NCBI RefSeq assembly: GCF_014202755.1
Contig: NZ_JACHHK010000004.1
Span: forward strand, 62,001-126,000
Length of the DNA: 64,000 bases
DNA from: Catenisphaera adipataccumulans
GTDB taxonomy: Bacteria > Bacillota_I > Bacilli_A > Erysipelotrichales > Erysipelotrichaceae
Direction: 5' to 3'
Part shown: piece by piece, positions 6,828-15,309 of the stretch
Layout of the letters: every line of letters starts with the position of its first letter
Position numbering within the stretch: position 1 is the first letter of the stretch
Made by a program: the position numbers and the translations under genes
The notes under the pieces: generated by a model
Databases searched by the model: none
Seen by the model: only the letters and a program-made list of their open reading frames with translations
What the model was told of the DNA's origin: nothing

Positions 6828-7796
6828 ATGTGTACATGTATAACATATCATCATTATTTTGGCCGCAATTTAGATCTGGATCATTCCTATCAGGAAGAAG
6901 TGACGATCACACCGCGGCACCTTAGTTTTCATTTTCGAAACGGTACTGTTCTTGATCATCATCCAGCTATGATCGGCATGGCATACAATTGTGATGGATA
7001 TCCATTGTATTACGATGCCACAAATGAATATGGTCTGTCGATCGCCGGTTTGAATTTCCCGAATAATGCCGTATATACACCGGCAGAAGAGGGAAGGATC
7101 AATGTCGCGGCATTCGAATTGATCCCGTGGCTGCTTGCTCAATATCAAAGCGTTGCTGAAGTAAAGAACGTTTTGCCGCAGATCCATTTGACAAATGAAG
7201 CCTTTGCTCCTGCACTGCCTAGTGCACCGCTGCACTGGATGATCGCGGATCAAAACGAATCGATCGTGTTTGAGGTCACAAAGGACGGCAATCACGTATA
7301 TGATGATCCAATCGGTGTGATGACCAACAATCCAACGTTTGATATCCAGCTTTGGAACCTGACAAAATATCGCAGCGTATCATCGGAACAGGCGCCGTCT
7401 ACGTTTGCCACGCAGCTGCAGCTGGACGCCGACAGCCTGGGCATGAGCGGGATCGGTCTGCCGGGGGATTGGTCTTCATCGTCACGATTTGTGAAAGCCG
7501 CTTTCACCAAGCTCAATTCTGCTGCACCAGATCAGGAAAATCATCTGGTGAGCCAGTTTTTCCATATTCTCGGTGCTGTCGAACAGCCGCGCGGATGCAG
7601 TCGGTTAGGCGATGACAAGTATGAAATAACGATTTACAGTTCGTGCTGTGATATGGAAACTGGTATCTATTACTATCATACTTATGACAACAGCACCATT
7701 CATGCCGTAGATCTGCATGCGGAAGATCTGAATACGGAAAAGCTGATTGCCTATCGACTGGTCGATGAGCCCGTATTTGATTTTCAGAATCGTTGA
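6828..7796 (+). CDS. Choloylglycine hydrolase family enzyme (bile-salt hydrolase / penicillin V acylase)
   Basis: 322 residues, the usual length of this N-terminal nucleophile hydrolase family. The start MCTC puts Cys2 in place to become the catalytic N-terminal cysteine after Met removal. Other family positions are visible: GRNLDLDHSY (Arg13, Asp16), NEYGLSIAGLNFP, VMTNNPTFDIQ (the active-site Asn) and PGDWSSSSRFVKAAF (the catalytic Arg). It hydrolyses amide bonds of conjugated bile salts or of N-acyl amino acids and penicillin V. The AGLNFP and PGDWSS signatures favour the bile-salt hydrolase branch, but substrate cannot be fixed by reading alone. There is no signal peptide, so it is cytoplasmic. 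AGGAGG precedes the ATG by 6 bases. Confidence 0.88.
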   Translation: MCTCITYHHYFGRNLDLDHSYQEEVTITPRHLSFHFRNGTVLDHHPAMIGMAYNCDGYPLYYDATNEYGLSIAGLNFPNNAVYTPAEEGRINVAAFELIPWLLAQYQSVAEVKNVLPQIHLTNEAFAPALPSAPLHWMIADQNESIVFEVTKDGNHVYDDPIGVMTNNPTFDIQLWNLTKYRSVSSEQAPSTFATQLQLDADSLGMSGIGLPGDWSSSSRFVKAAFTKLNSAAPDQENHLVSQFFHILGAVEQPRGCSRLGDDKYEITIYSSCCDMETGIYYYHTYDNSTIHAVDLHAEDLNTEKLIAYRLVDEPVFDFQNR

Positions 7797-7879
7797 CCAT
7801 CTTACAAAAACTTTACGTCACGCTTACATGGCTTGATACAGGGAATGATAAAATATAAGAAGAAATGATGGAGGGATAT

Positions 7880-9151
7880 ATGAATGAGCCGGCAAATGCG
7901 CAAAAATTAACAAAAAAAGAGAAAGCCTGGATCCTCTATGATGTGGGGAATTCAGCTTTTACGATGATGGTTTCGACCATCATACCAATTTACTATAATG
8001 CTCTGGCAGCCCGTGCCGGCATATCCGATGCAGATTATCTGGCAACATGGGGGTATGCAATTTCTTTGGCAACATTTGTCAGTGCGATCCTTGGTGTGCT
8101 GTTCGGCGCCTTATCGGATCAAAAAGGTTATAAGAAAATCATGTTTTCGCTGTTTTTGTTCATCGGTGCGGCAGGCTGCACGCTTCTAGGTTTCACGACC
8201 GGCTGGCAGATTTTTTTAATTGTGTTCGTACTGACACGGATCGCATACAACGACAGCTTGGTGTGCTACGACTCCATGGTCACGGATATTACGACCGATG
8301 ACCGGGTGGATAAAGTATCGGCCCACGGCTATGCCTGGGGATACATTGGGTCCTGCATTCCGTTCGGCGTATGTTTGGTGCTGAATTTATTCTATAAAAA
8401 CCTCGGAATGACACAGACCCTTGCGATGCGGTTATCTTTTTTGATCACGGCCGTTTGGTGGGTCGGTATGTCCGTGCCGCTGCTGCGCTGCTACCGCCAA
8501 ATTCACTATGCCCAGTCCGGCAGTCATCCGGTCAAGAACAGTCTGATCCGGCTGCGCGATACCTTGCTTCAGGTGCGTGAACAAAAACATATCTTTATCT
8601 TTTTACTGGCATTCTTTTTCTATATTGATGGTGTCTATACGATCATCGATATGGCAACTGCCTATGGCAAAGCGCTCGGCCTCAATACGGCCGGTTTGCT
8701 TCTGGCTCTGTTGGTCACACAGTTCGTAGCCTTTCCTTGTTCGATCCTGTTCGGCCGGCTGGCCGATAAGCATCCGACCGGCAAGCTGATTCTTGTCTGC
8801 ATCACCGCTTACATCGGGATCGCGATTTTTGCGATCTTCCTGCATTCCCAGATCCAATTCTGGATCCTGGCCATTGTGGTCGGCATGTTTCAGGGCGGGA
8901 TCCAATCGATGTCCCGTTCTTATTATGCAAAACTGATCCCGGCAGAGCAGTCCGGGGAGTATTTCGGTTTGTATGATATCTTCGGCAAAGGGGCATCATT
9001 CATGGGCACTTTTCTCGTTAGTGCTATGACTCAGATGACCGGCAGCATGAATATTGGCGTCGGTGCCATCACGCTGATCATGTTTGTCGGACTGATCCTG
9101 ATGCTTCAGTCAGAAAAGCAAAACAAAGCTTTACAAAAGGAGAAATTATGA
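7880..9151 (+). CDS. MFS transporter, UMF1/Atg22-like family
   Basis: About 423 residues with around 12 hydrophobic segments. The N-terminal signature AWILYDVGNSAFTMMVSTIIPIYY is diagnostic of the UMF1 (Atg22-like) branch of the major facilitator superfamily. The family loop motif GALSDQKGYKK appears after TM2-3, and GMFQGGIQSMSRSYYAKLIP lies in the C-terminal half. Its location is the cytoplasmic membrane; fungal Atg22 exports amino acids from vacuoles, but bacterial substrates are unknown. GGAGGGA fits ATG 7880 better than the upstream ATG 7865. It overlaps the following ABC ATPase gene by 4 bases (ATGA), so the transporter and exporter are likely co-transcribed. Confidence 0.85.
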   Translation: MNEPANAQKLTKKEKAWILYDVGNSAFTMMVSTIIPIYYNALAARAGISDADYLATWGYAISLATFVSAILGVLFGALSDQKGYKKIMFSLFLFIGAAGCTLLGFTTGWQIFLIVFVLTRIAYNDSLVCYDSMVTDITTDDRVDKVSAHGYAWGYIGSCIPFGVCLVLNLFYKNLGMTQTLAMRLSFLITAVWWVGMSVPLLRCYRQIHYAQSGSHPVKNSLIRLRDTLLQVREQKHIFIFLLAFFFYIDGVYTIIDMATAYGKALGLNTAGLLLALLVTQFVAFPCSILFGRLADKHPTGKLILVCITAYIGIAIFAIFLHSQIQFWILAIVVGMFQGGIQSMSRSYYAKLIPAEQSGEYFGLYDIFGKGASFMGTFLVSAMTQMTGSMNIGVGAITLIMFVGLILMLQSEKQNKALQKEKL

Positions 9152-10089
9152 ACAATGTGATCGAAGTCAGCCATCTGACCAAAAGCTACCGACATACGAT
9201 CAAGGCGGTGGATGATCTTTCATTTGACGTTCATGAAGGAGAAATCCTCGGTCTTCTTGGTCCTAACGGCAGCGGCAAATCAACAACGATCAACTGCATT
9301 CTGTCGCTGCTTTCTTATGAGGGCGGGGAGATCAAGATCTTTCATGAAACGATGCGTCCGGATTCGTATGATCTGAAAGCCAAAATCGGCGTGGTTTTTC
9401 AGGATGTAGCGGTCTTTGAAGAATTGACCGTGCAGGAAAATATCAATTATTTCTGCGGACTTTATGTCAATGACCGAACATTACGTCGGCAATATGTCGA
9501 AGAAGCGATCCAATTTGCGGAACTGGAAAACTATCGAAAATTCTATCCGAAACAACTTTCAGGCGGCTTGCTCCGGCGGCTGAATATCGCGTGCGGCATT
9601 GCACATAAGCCCAAACTGCTGTTTGCGGATGAAGCAACGGCTTCGGTGGACCCGCAGAGCCGCAGTCAGATCTTGAACAGCATCGATCAGCTGCGCAAAC
9701 AAGGGACGACCGTCATCTATACAACACATTATATGGAAGAGGTAGAACAAATTTGTGATCGGGTGTTGATCATTGATAAAGGAAAAAAACTTGCGGCCGG
9801 AACAATCGATGAACTAAAAGAACATTCCGGTATTCATGAAAAAATCAGTATCGAGCTGCGTGAAAACGATGAGCGGCATGTGGAAGAACTTCGTCAGCTG
9901 CCGGATGTGCTGGAGATCCGCCGATCGGGTGCGGCCCTGATTTTGTCCTTCCAAGAGGGCAGCAATCACCTTGCGGATTTAATGGATTATCTGCAGTCCA
10001 ATCATCTGCATTACGATAAAATCTATTCCGAACGGCCGACGTTAAACGACGTCTTCCTGGAATTGACCGGAAAGGAATTGAGAGACTGA
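9148..10089 (+). CDS. ABC-2 exporter ATP-binding protein
   Basis: 313 residues. Walker A is GPNGSGKST (about residues 38-46), the signature motif is LSGGLLRR (~136-143), and Walker B is KLLFADEATASVD, with the switch His in YTTHYMEEVEQ. The C-terminal ~90-residue extension is typical of DrrA/LnrL-like ATPases that drive drug, antibiotic or lipid export. It would pair with the two permeases downstream. The start overlaps the MFS gene's stop (ATGA) with AAAGGAGAA upstream, and its own stop overlaps the first permease's start by one base, so all four genes are translationally coupled. Confidence 0.92.
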   Translation: MNNVIEVSHLTKSYRHTIKAVDDLSFDVHEGEILGLLGPNGSGKSTTINCILSLLSYEGGEIKIFHETMRPDSYDLKAKIGVVFQDVAVFEELTVQENINYFCGLYVNDRTLRRQYVEEAIQFAELENYRKFYPKQLSGGLLRRLNIACGIAHKPKLLFADEATASVDPQSRSQILNSIDQLRKQGTTVIYTTHYMEEVEQICDRVLIIDKGKKLAAGTIDELKEHSGIHEKISIELRENDERHVEELRQLPDVLEIRRSGAALILSFQEGSNHLADLMDYLQSNHLHYDKIYSERPTLNDVFLELTGKELRD

Positions 10090-11270
10090 TGTTTGCGCAT
10101 AATTTTCTTTACACGCTCAAGATCCTGCTCGGCAGACGGTCATTGGTATTCTGGACCATGGCCTTTCCGCTGATCCTGGCAACCTTATTCTACTTAGCTT
10201 TCAGCAATTTTTCTGCCAGCTCTCAGTTTGAACCGATCCGCATTGCGGTGGTACGATCAGAGGAAAAAACGGAAAATAGCGAAATTTTTGAATCGGCCAT
10301 TGCCACGCTTTCGGACCCGGATCAAGAAACTCAGGTATTTAAGACCCATTATACGACCGCTGCCAAGGCGAAGCAGCAGCTGGCAGATAATAAAATTGCC
10401 GGGTATATCATTTCCAGTGATCAGCCGTCGGTGCACATCAAAGAAAATGGGATCGAACAAACCATCTTAAAAAGTGCTGTCGACGAGATCCTTGTCGACA
10501 CAGATATCATTCAGCACGCTGCCGCCAAGCAGATCGAAATTGAAATGCGTCAGGGAAATCCCAATCCGGATGTACAGTCGATCACACAGGAAGCAGCCGA
10601 CGCCGTCTTGAATGAGGATGTAAAAATCAAAGATATCTCCGGAGAGCATCTGGATCCGATCATGGTCGAATTCTATACATTGTTGGCGATGGTCTGCATG
10701 TACAGCGGCACCATCGGCATGGAAGCGGTATCCAAGCACCAGGCCAATGTTAATGCCCAAGGCAAGCGGACTTCCATTACCGGTGTGAAGAAAAGTACAC
10801 TTGTCTTCAGCAGTGCATTGGCTTCCTGGCTGATCCAGCTGGCTGCGCTGACCGTTGTTTTCTTGTTTACGTACCATGTTCTGCATATTGATTATGGAAC
10901 GCATTGGATGCAAGTCATATTGCTTACCTGTGTCGGTTCACTGGCCGGTTTGTGTTTTGGTATTTTTGTTTGTACATTGCCGAAGATCAGCCAGCCAAAT
11001 AAAGATTCATTGATCATCACGCTGACGATGGTCGGATCATTTTTATCCGGTATGATGGGCGTGGATATGAAATATTTTATCGATAAAAATATGCCGCTTG
11101 TCAATAAGCTGAATCCGGTGGCAATGATCACGGATGGCTATTATGCGCTCTACACCAACATTGGGGCTGCGCGTTTTTATGAAGATCTTTTTTCGCTATT
11201 GATCTTTTCCGGCATCCTGCTGGTGATTGCGATATTCGGCTTAAGGAGGCAGACCTATGACAGTCTTTAG
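10089..11270 (+). CDS. ABC-2 type permease (first)
   Basis: 393 residues. One membrane segment near the N-terminus (LVFWTMAFPLILATLFYLAF) is followed by a roughly 170-residue extracytoplasmic domain (residues ~45-215) and then five membrane segments, the layout of ABC-2/YhgE-like drug exporter subunits such as LnrM/LnrN. The domain between TM1 and TM2 is rich in Asp/Glu and Gln. The motif LNPVAMITDGYYAL near the C-terminus is conserved in this permease class. It forms a heterodimer with the next gene product by inference. Substrate is unknown. Confidence 0.85.
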   Translation: MFAHNFLYTLKILLGRRSLVFWTMAFPLILATLFYLAFSNFSASSQFEPIRIAVVRSEEKTENSEIFESAIATLSDPDQETQVFKTHYTTAAKAKQQLADNKIAGYIISSDQPSVHIKENGIEQTILKSAVDEILVDTDIIQHAAAKQIEIEMRQGNPNPDVQSITQEAADAVLNEDVKIKDISGEHLDPIMVEFYTLLAMVCMYSGTIGMEAVSKHQANVNAQGKRTSITGVKKSTLVFSSALASWLIQLAALTVVFLFTYHVLHIDYGTHWMQVILLTCVGSLAGLCFGIFVCTLPKISQPNKDSLIITLTMVGSFLSGMMGVDMKYFIDKNMPLVNKLNPVAMITDGYYALYTNIGAARFYEDLFSLLIFSGILLVIAIFGLRRQTYDSL

Positions 11271-12399
11271 AGCCTATTTACGGATCCTGAAGAAACGCAA
11301 ATGGCCGGTGCTGATGATGTCTGCCGGTCTGGTGCTTTTTTCTTTATTGTCGTTCGGCACGGATTCCGGCACCGGCTACTACAAAGCCAGCAAGCCAAAT
11401 GTCGTCATTTACGATCATGATGATTCCAAGATTTCTGACGGTCTGTGTGCCTATTTAAAGAAAAAGTGCGATGTCAAAAAGATCCCCGCAGATCAAATCG
11501 ACGATGCGCTGTTTTATGAAGATGCAGAATATGTGCTCACCATTCCGAAAGGATACGGCAAAGCGCTGACCGAAGGCGATGAACCGGAATTGAAGATCCG
11601 GACATCCAATGAATCAAGCAGTCTGCTGGCAAAACAATATACGCATGAATATCTGCGGACGGTCAAAGTCTATCTGTCCGCGGGTAACGATGCCGAAACT
11701 GCAGTCAAAGAGACAGCGTCTTCCTTGGACCGCGCGGCTTCAGTCAAGATGGAGCGTAAAAAGAAAGTCAATATGACTGAATTGGGGAAGGCGACACAGT
11801 TTTTCAATTTTGAAAACTATATCCTCTTGTGTGCCAATATTTATATCATCGGTCTGATCTTATTCAGTTTCCGGGAGGAAAAACTCGAACGGCGGACCCG
11901 GATCAGCAGTATGAATTTTCATCGCTACAATCGGGACTTGCTGCTGTCGAACTTAGTGGTCTCATTGGGGATCTGGGCCGTATATACTCTGATGGCCGTG
12001 CTGTTTTATCCGCAGACCATGGCAACCGATCATGGCCGTTTGTTCATGATGAATTCGTTCCTGTTTAATCTATGTGCCATGTCGATCGGATTCTTTGTAT
12101 CGGCGATCTCTAAATCAAAAAATACGGTAACTGCTTTGATGAATGTCATTGCCCTGGGTCTTAGTTTTCTGTGCGGGGCATTTGTGCCGATGTCGATGCT
12201 GCCGGCCGGCGTTTTGAAAGCCGCACATTTCCTGCCGTCCTATTGGTTCGTCAACAATAACGACCTCATCCAGGAATTGGATGTCATAACAGGCAAAGCG
12301 CTGCAGCCCATCGGGCAAGGCGGACTGATCTTGATCCTGTTTGCGGCGGTTTTCTTTGGATTGTCGCTGTTCTTTACCGCGAAGAAGCGGAAAGCGTGA
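11257..12399 (+). CDS. ABC-2 type permease (second)
   Basis: 380 residues with the same design as its upstream neighbour: an N-terminal anchor (PVLMMSAGLVLFSLLSFG), an external domain (~residues 45-185) containing the YVLTIPKGYGKAL segment common to the family, then a C-terminal block of membrane helices ending in a basic tail (KKRKA). It starts 14 bases inside the preceding permease gene behind TTAAGGAGG, so the two subunits are probably made in equal amounts. No terminator follows, and the promoter of the leuS T-box begins 7 bases after the stop codon. Confidence 0.85.
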   Translation: MTVFRAYLRILKKRKWPVLMMSAGLVLFSLLSFGTDSGTGYYKASKPNVVIYDHDDSKISDGLCAYLKKKCDVKKIPADQIDDALFYEDAEYVLTIPKGYGKALTEGDEPELKIRTSNESSSLLAKQYTHEYLRTVKVYLSAGNDAETAVKETASSLDRAASVKMERKKKVNMTELGKATQFFNFENYILLCANIYIIGLILFSFREEKLERRTRISSMNFHRYNRDLLLSNLVVSLGIWAVYTLMAVLFYPQTMATDHGRLFMMNSFLFNLCAMSIGFFVSAISKSKNTVTALMNVIALGLSFLCGAFVPMSMLPAGVLKAAHFLPSYWFVNNNDLIQELDVITGKALQPIGQGGLILILFAAVFFGLSLFFTAKKRKA

Positions 12400-12405
12400 C
12401 AGGAA

Positions 12406-12434
12406 TTGACGGGTGCTGAAAAAAAGGGTAGAAT
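12406..12434 (+). promoter_or_regulatory. Promoter of the leuS T-box leader
   Basis: TTGACG (12406-12411) and TAGAAT (12429-12434) are 17 bp apart, directly after the exporter genes. Transcription would begin near 12441. Confidence 0.75.
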
Positions 12435-12440
12435 ACACTT

Positions 12441-12652
12441 AAAGCGATGAATCAGAATAGTAATTTTCCGCTCATTTTTGAAGAGAACAGGCGGCTGGTG
12501 CAAGCCTGTAAATGATGAAGATGAACTCGCTGAGGAGCCGGTAAGTAATGCTATCCGTAACCTTGCGTTAAAAGGAAAAAGTGTACGGACCAAAAGTCCG
12601 TAAACTAAGGTGGTACCGCGTTCAAACGTCCTTAGACAGGGCGTTTTTTTTA
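12441..12652 (+). promoter_or_regulatory. T-box riboswitch (leucine, CUC specifier) controlling leuS
   Basis: The invariant T-box sequence AAGGTGGTACCGCG lies at 12607-12620, followed by a terminator hairpin (CGTCCTT / AGGGCG) and eight T residues. Stem I features are visible: the AGAGA-like turn near 12483, the GGTGCAAGCC distal element, and a specifier bulge GAA-CTC at 12526-12528. Uncharged leucyl-tRNA binding would stabilise the antiterminator and allow leuS transcription. Confidence 0.93.
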
Positions 12653-12668
12653 TGAGGAGGACTTAGAA

Positions 12669-15065
12669 ATGTACGACCATAAGACAATTGAAAAGAAATG
12701 GCAGAAAAAATGGTTGGAAGAGAAAACCTTTGCCTGTGACACAAGTGATTTCTCCAAACCAAAGTATTACGTGCTGGATATGTTCCCGTATCCAAGCGGA
12801 CAAGGCCTGCACGTCGGTCATCCGGAAGGTTATACGGCGACCGATATCGTTGCACGGAAAAAACGCATGGAAGGCTACAATGTTCTGCATCCAATGGGCT
12901 GGGATTCCTTCGGTCTGCCGGCGGAGCAATATGCGATCCAGACCGGTCATCATCCGGCCAAATTCACTAAGCGGAACATCGATCATTTCCGTGAACAGAT
13001 CCAGTCTTTGGGATTCAGCTACGACTGGGATCGTGAATTTGCGACATCGGATCCGTCCTATTATAAATGGACACAGTGGATCTTCCTGCAGCTGTACAAC
13101 CGCGGTCTGGCGTATGTCGATGAAATTCCGGTCAACTGGTGCCCGGCATTAAAAGCCGTACTGGCCAATGAAGAAGTCATCGACGGCAAAAGCGAGCGCG
13201 GCGGTTATCCGGTCATCCGAAAACCAATGCGTCAGTGGGTGCTGCGCATCACAGATTATGCCGAACGGCTGCTGAAGGATCTGGATCTGCTGGATTGGCC
13301 GCAGTCGACAATTGAAATGCAGAAGAACTGGATCGGCAAATCCGAAGGCGCCAATGTCATCTTTAAGATCGACGGACATGACAAAGAATTTACTGTTTTC
13401 ACAACGCGCTGCGATACTTTATTCGGAGCGACGTACTGTGTCATGGCACCGGAACATCCGTTTGTCGATGAGATCACGACGCCGGAACAAAAAGCAGCTG
13501 TCGAAGAATATAAGAAGATCTGCCAGACGAAATCCGATCTGGAACGAACCGATTTAAACAAAGACAAGACCGGTGTGTTCACCGGAGCCTATGCGATCGA
13601 TCCGGTCAACGGCCATCGGGTCCCGATCTGGATCAGTGATTATGTCCTGGCAAGCTATGGAACCGGAGCGATCATGGCCGTGCCGGCACACGATACGCGA
13701 GACTATGAATTTGCGAAGAAATTTGACCTGCCGATCATTCCAGTATTGGACGGCGGCGATGTCTCCAAAGAAGCATTTACCGGGGACGGACCGCACATTA
13801 ATTCGGAATGGCTGAATGGCATGGGCAAGGAAGAAGCCATTGAAACAATGATCAAATGGCTGGAAGAACATCATTGCGGCGAACGCAAAACAACCTACAA
13901 ACTGCGTGACTGGCTGTTCTCCCGCCAGCGTTATTGGGGCGAACCGATCCCGATCATCAATATGGAAGACGGTACCCAGCGCACGGTAGATATCGATGAG
14001 CTGCCGCTTGAACTGCCGGCCACAAACAATTATCAGCCAAGCGACAACGGCGAGAGCCCGCTGGCAAATGTGCCGGACTTTGTCAACGTTGAAATTGACG
14101 GTGTCAAAGGCAAACGCGAAACCAATACGATGCCGCAGTGGGCCGGTTCCTGCTGGTATTACATGCGGTTCATCGATCCGAAAAACGATAAAGCACTGGC
14201 AGATAAAAAACTGCTGGATCACTGGCTGCCGGTCGACTTATACATCGGCGGCGCAGAACATGCCGTGCTGCACTTGTTATATGCGCGCTTCTGGCATAAA
14301 GTGCTGTATGACTGCGGTGTTGTATCGACCCCGGAACCGTTCAAAAAATTGTTCCATCAGGGTATGATCCTGGGCGAAAACGGTGAAAAGATGAGTAAGT
14401 CCCGCGGCAATGTCGTCAATCCGGATGACATTGTACAAAGCCATGGTGCGGATGCACTGCGTGTCTATGAAATGTTCATGGGACCGCTGGAAGCCAGCCT
14501 GCCATGGACCACGACCGGTCTGGACGGCACCCGGAAGTGGCTGGAACGGGTATGGCGTTACTTCAGTGAAGTCGCAGAGTATACCGACGAAAATGACGGC
14601 AAGCTGGACAAGAGCTATCATGCCGCTGTGAAGAAAGTTACGCATGATATCGATGCGCTGCGTTTCAACACCGCGATTTCTGCCATGATGGTCTTTATCA
14701 ACGATGCCTATAAAGCGAAGACAATTTATCGTCCGTATGCCGAAGGTTTTGTGAAGATGTTTGCCTGCTTCGCACCACATTTAGGCGAGGAAATCTGGCA
14801 TACCGTCTTAGGCCATCCGGATACCATCACATATGAGCCATGGCCGACATATGATGAGAAGTATCTGGTTGAAGATACTGTTACGGTCGTTGTGCAGGTC
14901 AACGGCAAGGTTCGCGGTAAGTTTGAAGCCCCTGCCGGCAGCGATCCAAAAGATCTGGAAGCCAAGGCGAAGGAACTGGAAAACGTACAACGTCAGCTGG
15001 AAGGCAAGACGATCCGCAAGGTGATCGTTGTCAAAGGCAAAGTTGTCAATATCGTTGCGAACTAA
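12669..15065 (+). CDS. leuS: Leucyl-tRNA synthetase
   Basis: A 798-residue class I aminoacyl-tRNA synthetase that charges tRNA-Leu in the cytoplasm. The HIGH-type motif is [17 protein letters not shown] (about residues 40-56) and KMSKS is [11 protein letters not shown] (about 574-584). The CP1 editing domain lies between roughly 220 and 410, with the T-rich editing site [13 protein letters not shown] and the [15 protein letters not shown] loop. The C-terminal domain ends [11 protein letters not shown]. Length fits bacterial LeuRS. GAGGAGG precedes the ATG by 8 bases. Expression is set by the T-box just upstream, and the gene is followed by its own terminator. Confidence 0.97.
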   Translation: MYDHKTIEKKWQKKWLEEKTFACDTSDFSKPKYYVLDMFPYPSGQGLHVGHPEGYTATDIVARKKRMEGYNVLHPMGWDSFGLPAEQYAIQTGHHPAKFTKRNIDHFREQIQSLGFSYDWDREFATSDPSYYKWTQWIFLQLYNRGLAYVDEIPVNWCPALKAVLANEEVIDGKSERGGYPVIRKPMRQWVLRITDYAERLLKDLDLLDWPQSTIEMQKNWIGKSEGANVIFKIDGHDKEFTVFTTRCDTLFGATYCVMAPEHPFVDEITTPEQKAAVEEYKKICQTKSDLERTDLNKDKTGVFTGAYAIDPVNGHRVPIWISDYVLASYGTGAIMAVPAHDTRDYEFAKKFDLPIIPVLDGGDVSKEAFTGDGPHINSEWLNGMGKEEAIETMIKWLEEHHCGERKTTYKLRDWLFSRQRYWGEPIPIINMEDGTQRTVDIDELPLELPATNNYQPSDNGESPLANVPDFVNVEIDGVKGKRETNTMPQWAGSCWYYMRFIDPKNDKALADKKLLDHWLPVDLYIGGAEHAVLHLLYARFWHKVLYDCGVVSTPEPFKKLFHQGMILGENGEKMSKSRGNVVNPDDIVQSHGADALRVYEMFMGPLEASLPWTTTGLDGTRKWLERVWRYFSEVAEYTDENDGKLDKSYHAAVKKVTHDIDALRFNTAISAMMVFINDAYKAKTIYRPYAEGFVKMFACFAPHLGEEIWHTVLGHPDTITYEPWPTYDEKYLVEDTVTVVVQVNGKVRGKFEAPAGSDPKDLEAKAKELENVQRQLEGKTIRKVIVVKGKVVNIVAN

Positions 15066-15076
15066 ATCAATTCTAT

Positions 15077-15112
15077 GAAGGTCTCCCGATATAGGGAAGG
15101 CCTTTTTATTTT
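15077..15112 (+). terminator. Intrinsic terminator after leuS
   Basis: AAGGTCTCCC (15078-15087) pairs with GGGAAGGCCTT (15094-15104) with one bulge, followed by a T-rich run. It isolates leuS from the AT-rich pilus locus. Confidence 0.8.
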
Positions 15113-15309
15113 GCTTCTTATATAAATACTATTTATATAAGGACAATAAATGAAATATTAAAAATAGATAAAAAGAAATATCAAATATTTAAATTAATAT
15201 GAATAAACATTTAAAAATCAAAAAATAAAACAAATATGTACCAAAAAATCAAAATAATGATTGACATTGCCTATATGTATATGATGTAATTATTGCGTTA
15301 AAGGATTGG
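15113..15309 (+). promoter_or_regulatory. AT-rich upstream region and promoter of the pilus operon
   Basis: This spacer is strikingly A/T-rich compared with its neighbours. A TTGACA at 15261-15266 is followed 18 bp later by TGTAAT (15285-15290), a plausible promoter for the five-gene locus. No open frame or known operator is recognised in the rest. AT-rich upstream tracts of this kind often mark transferred or silenced surface loci, but that is inference. Confidence 0.5.
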
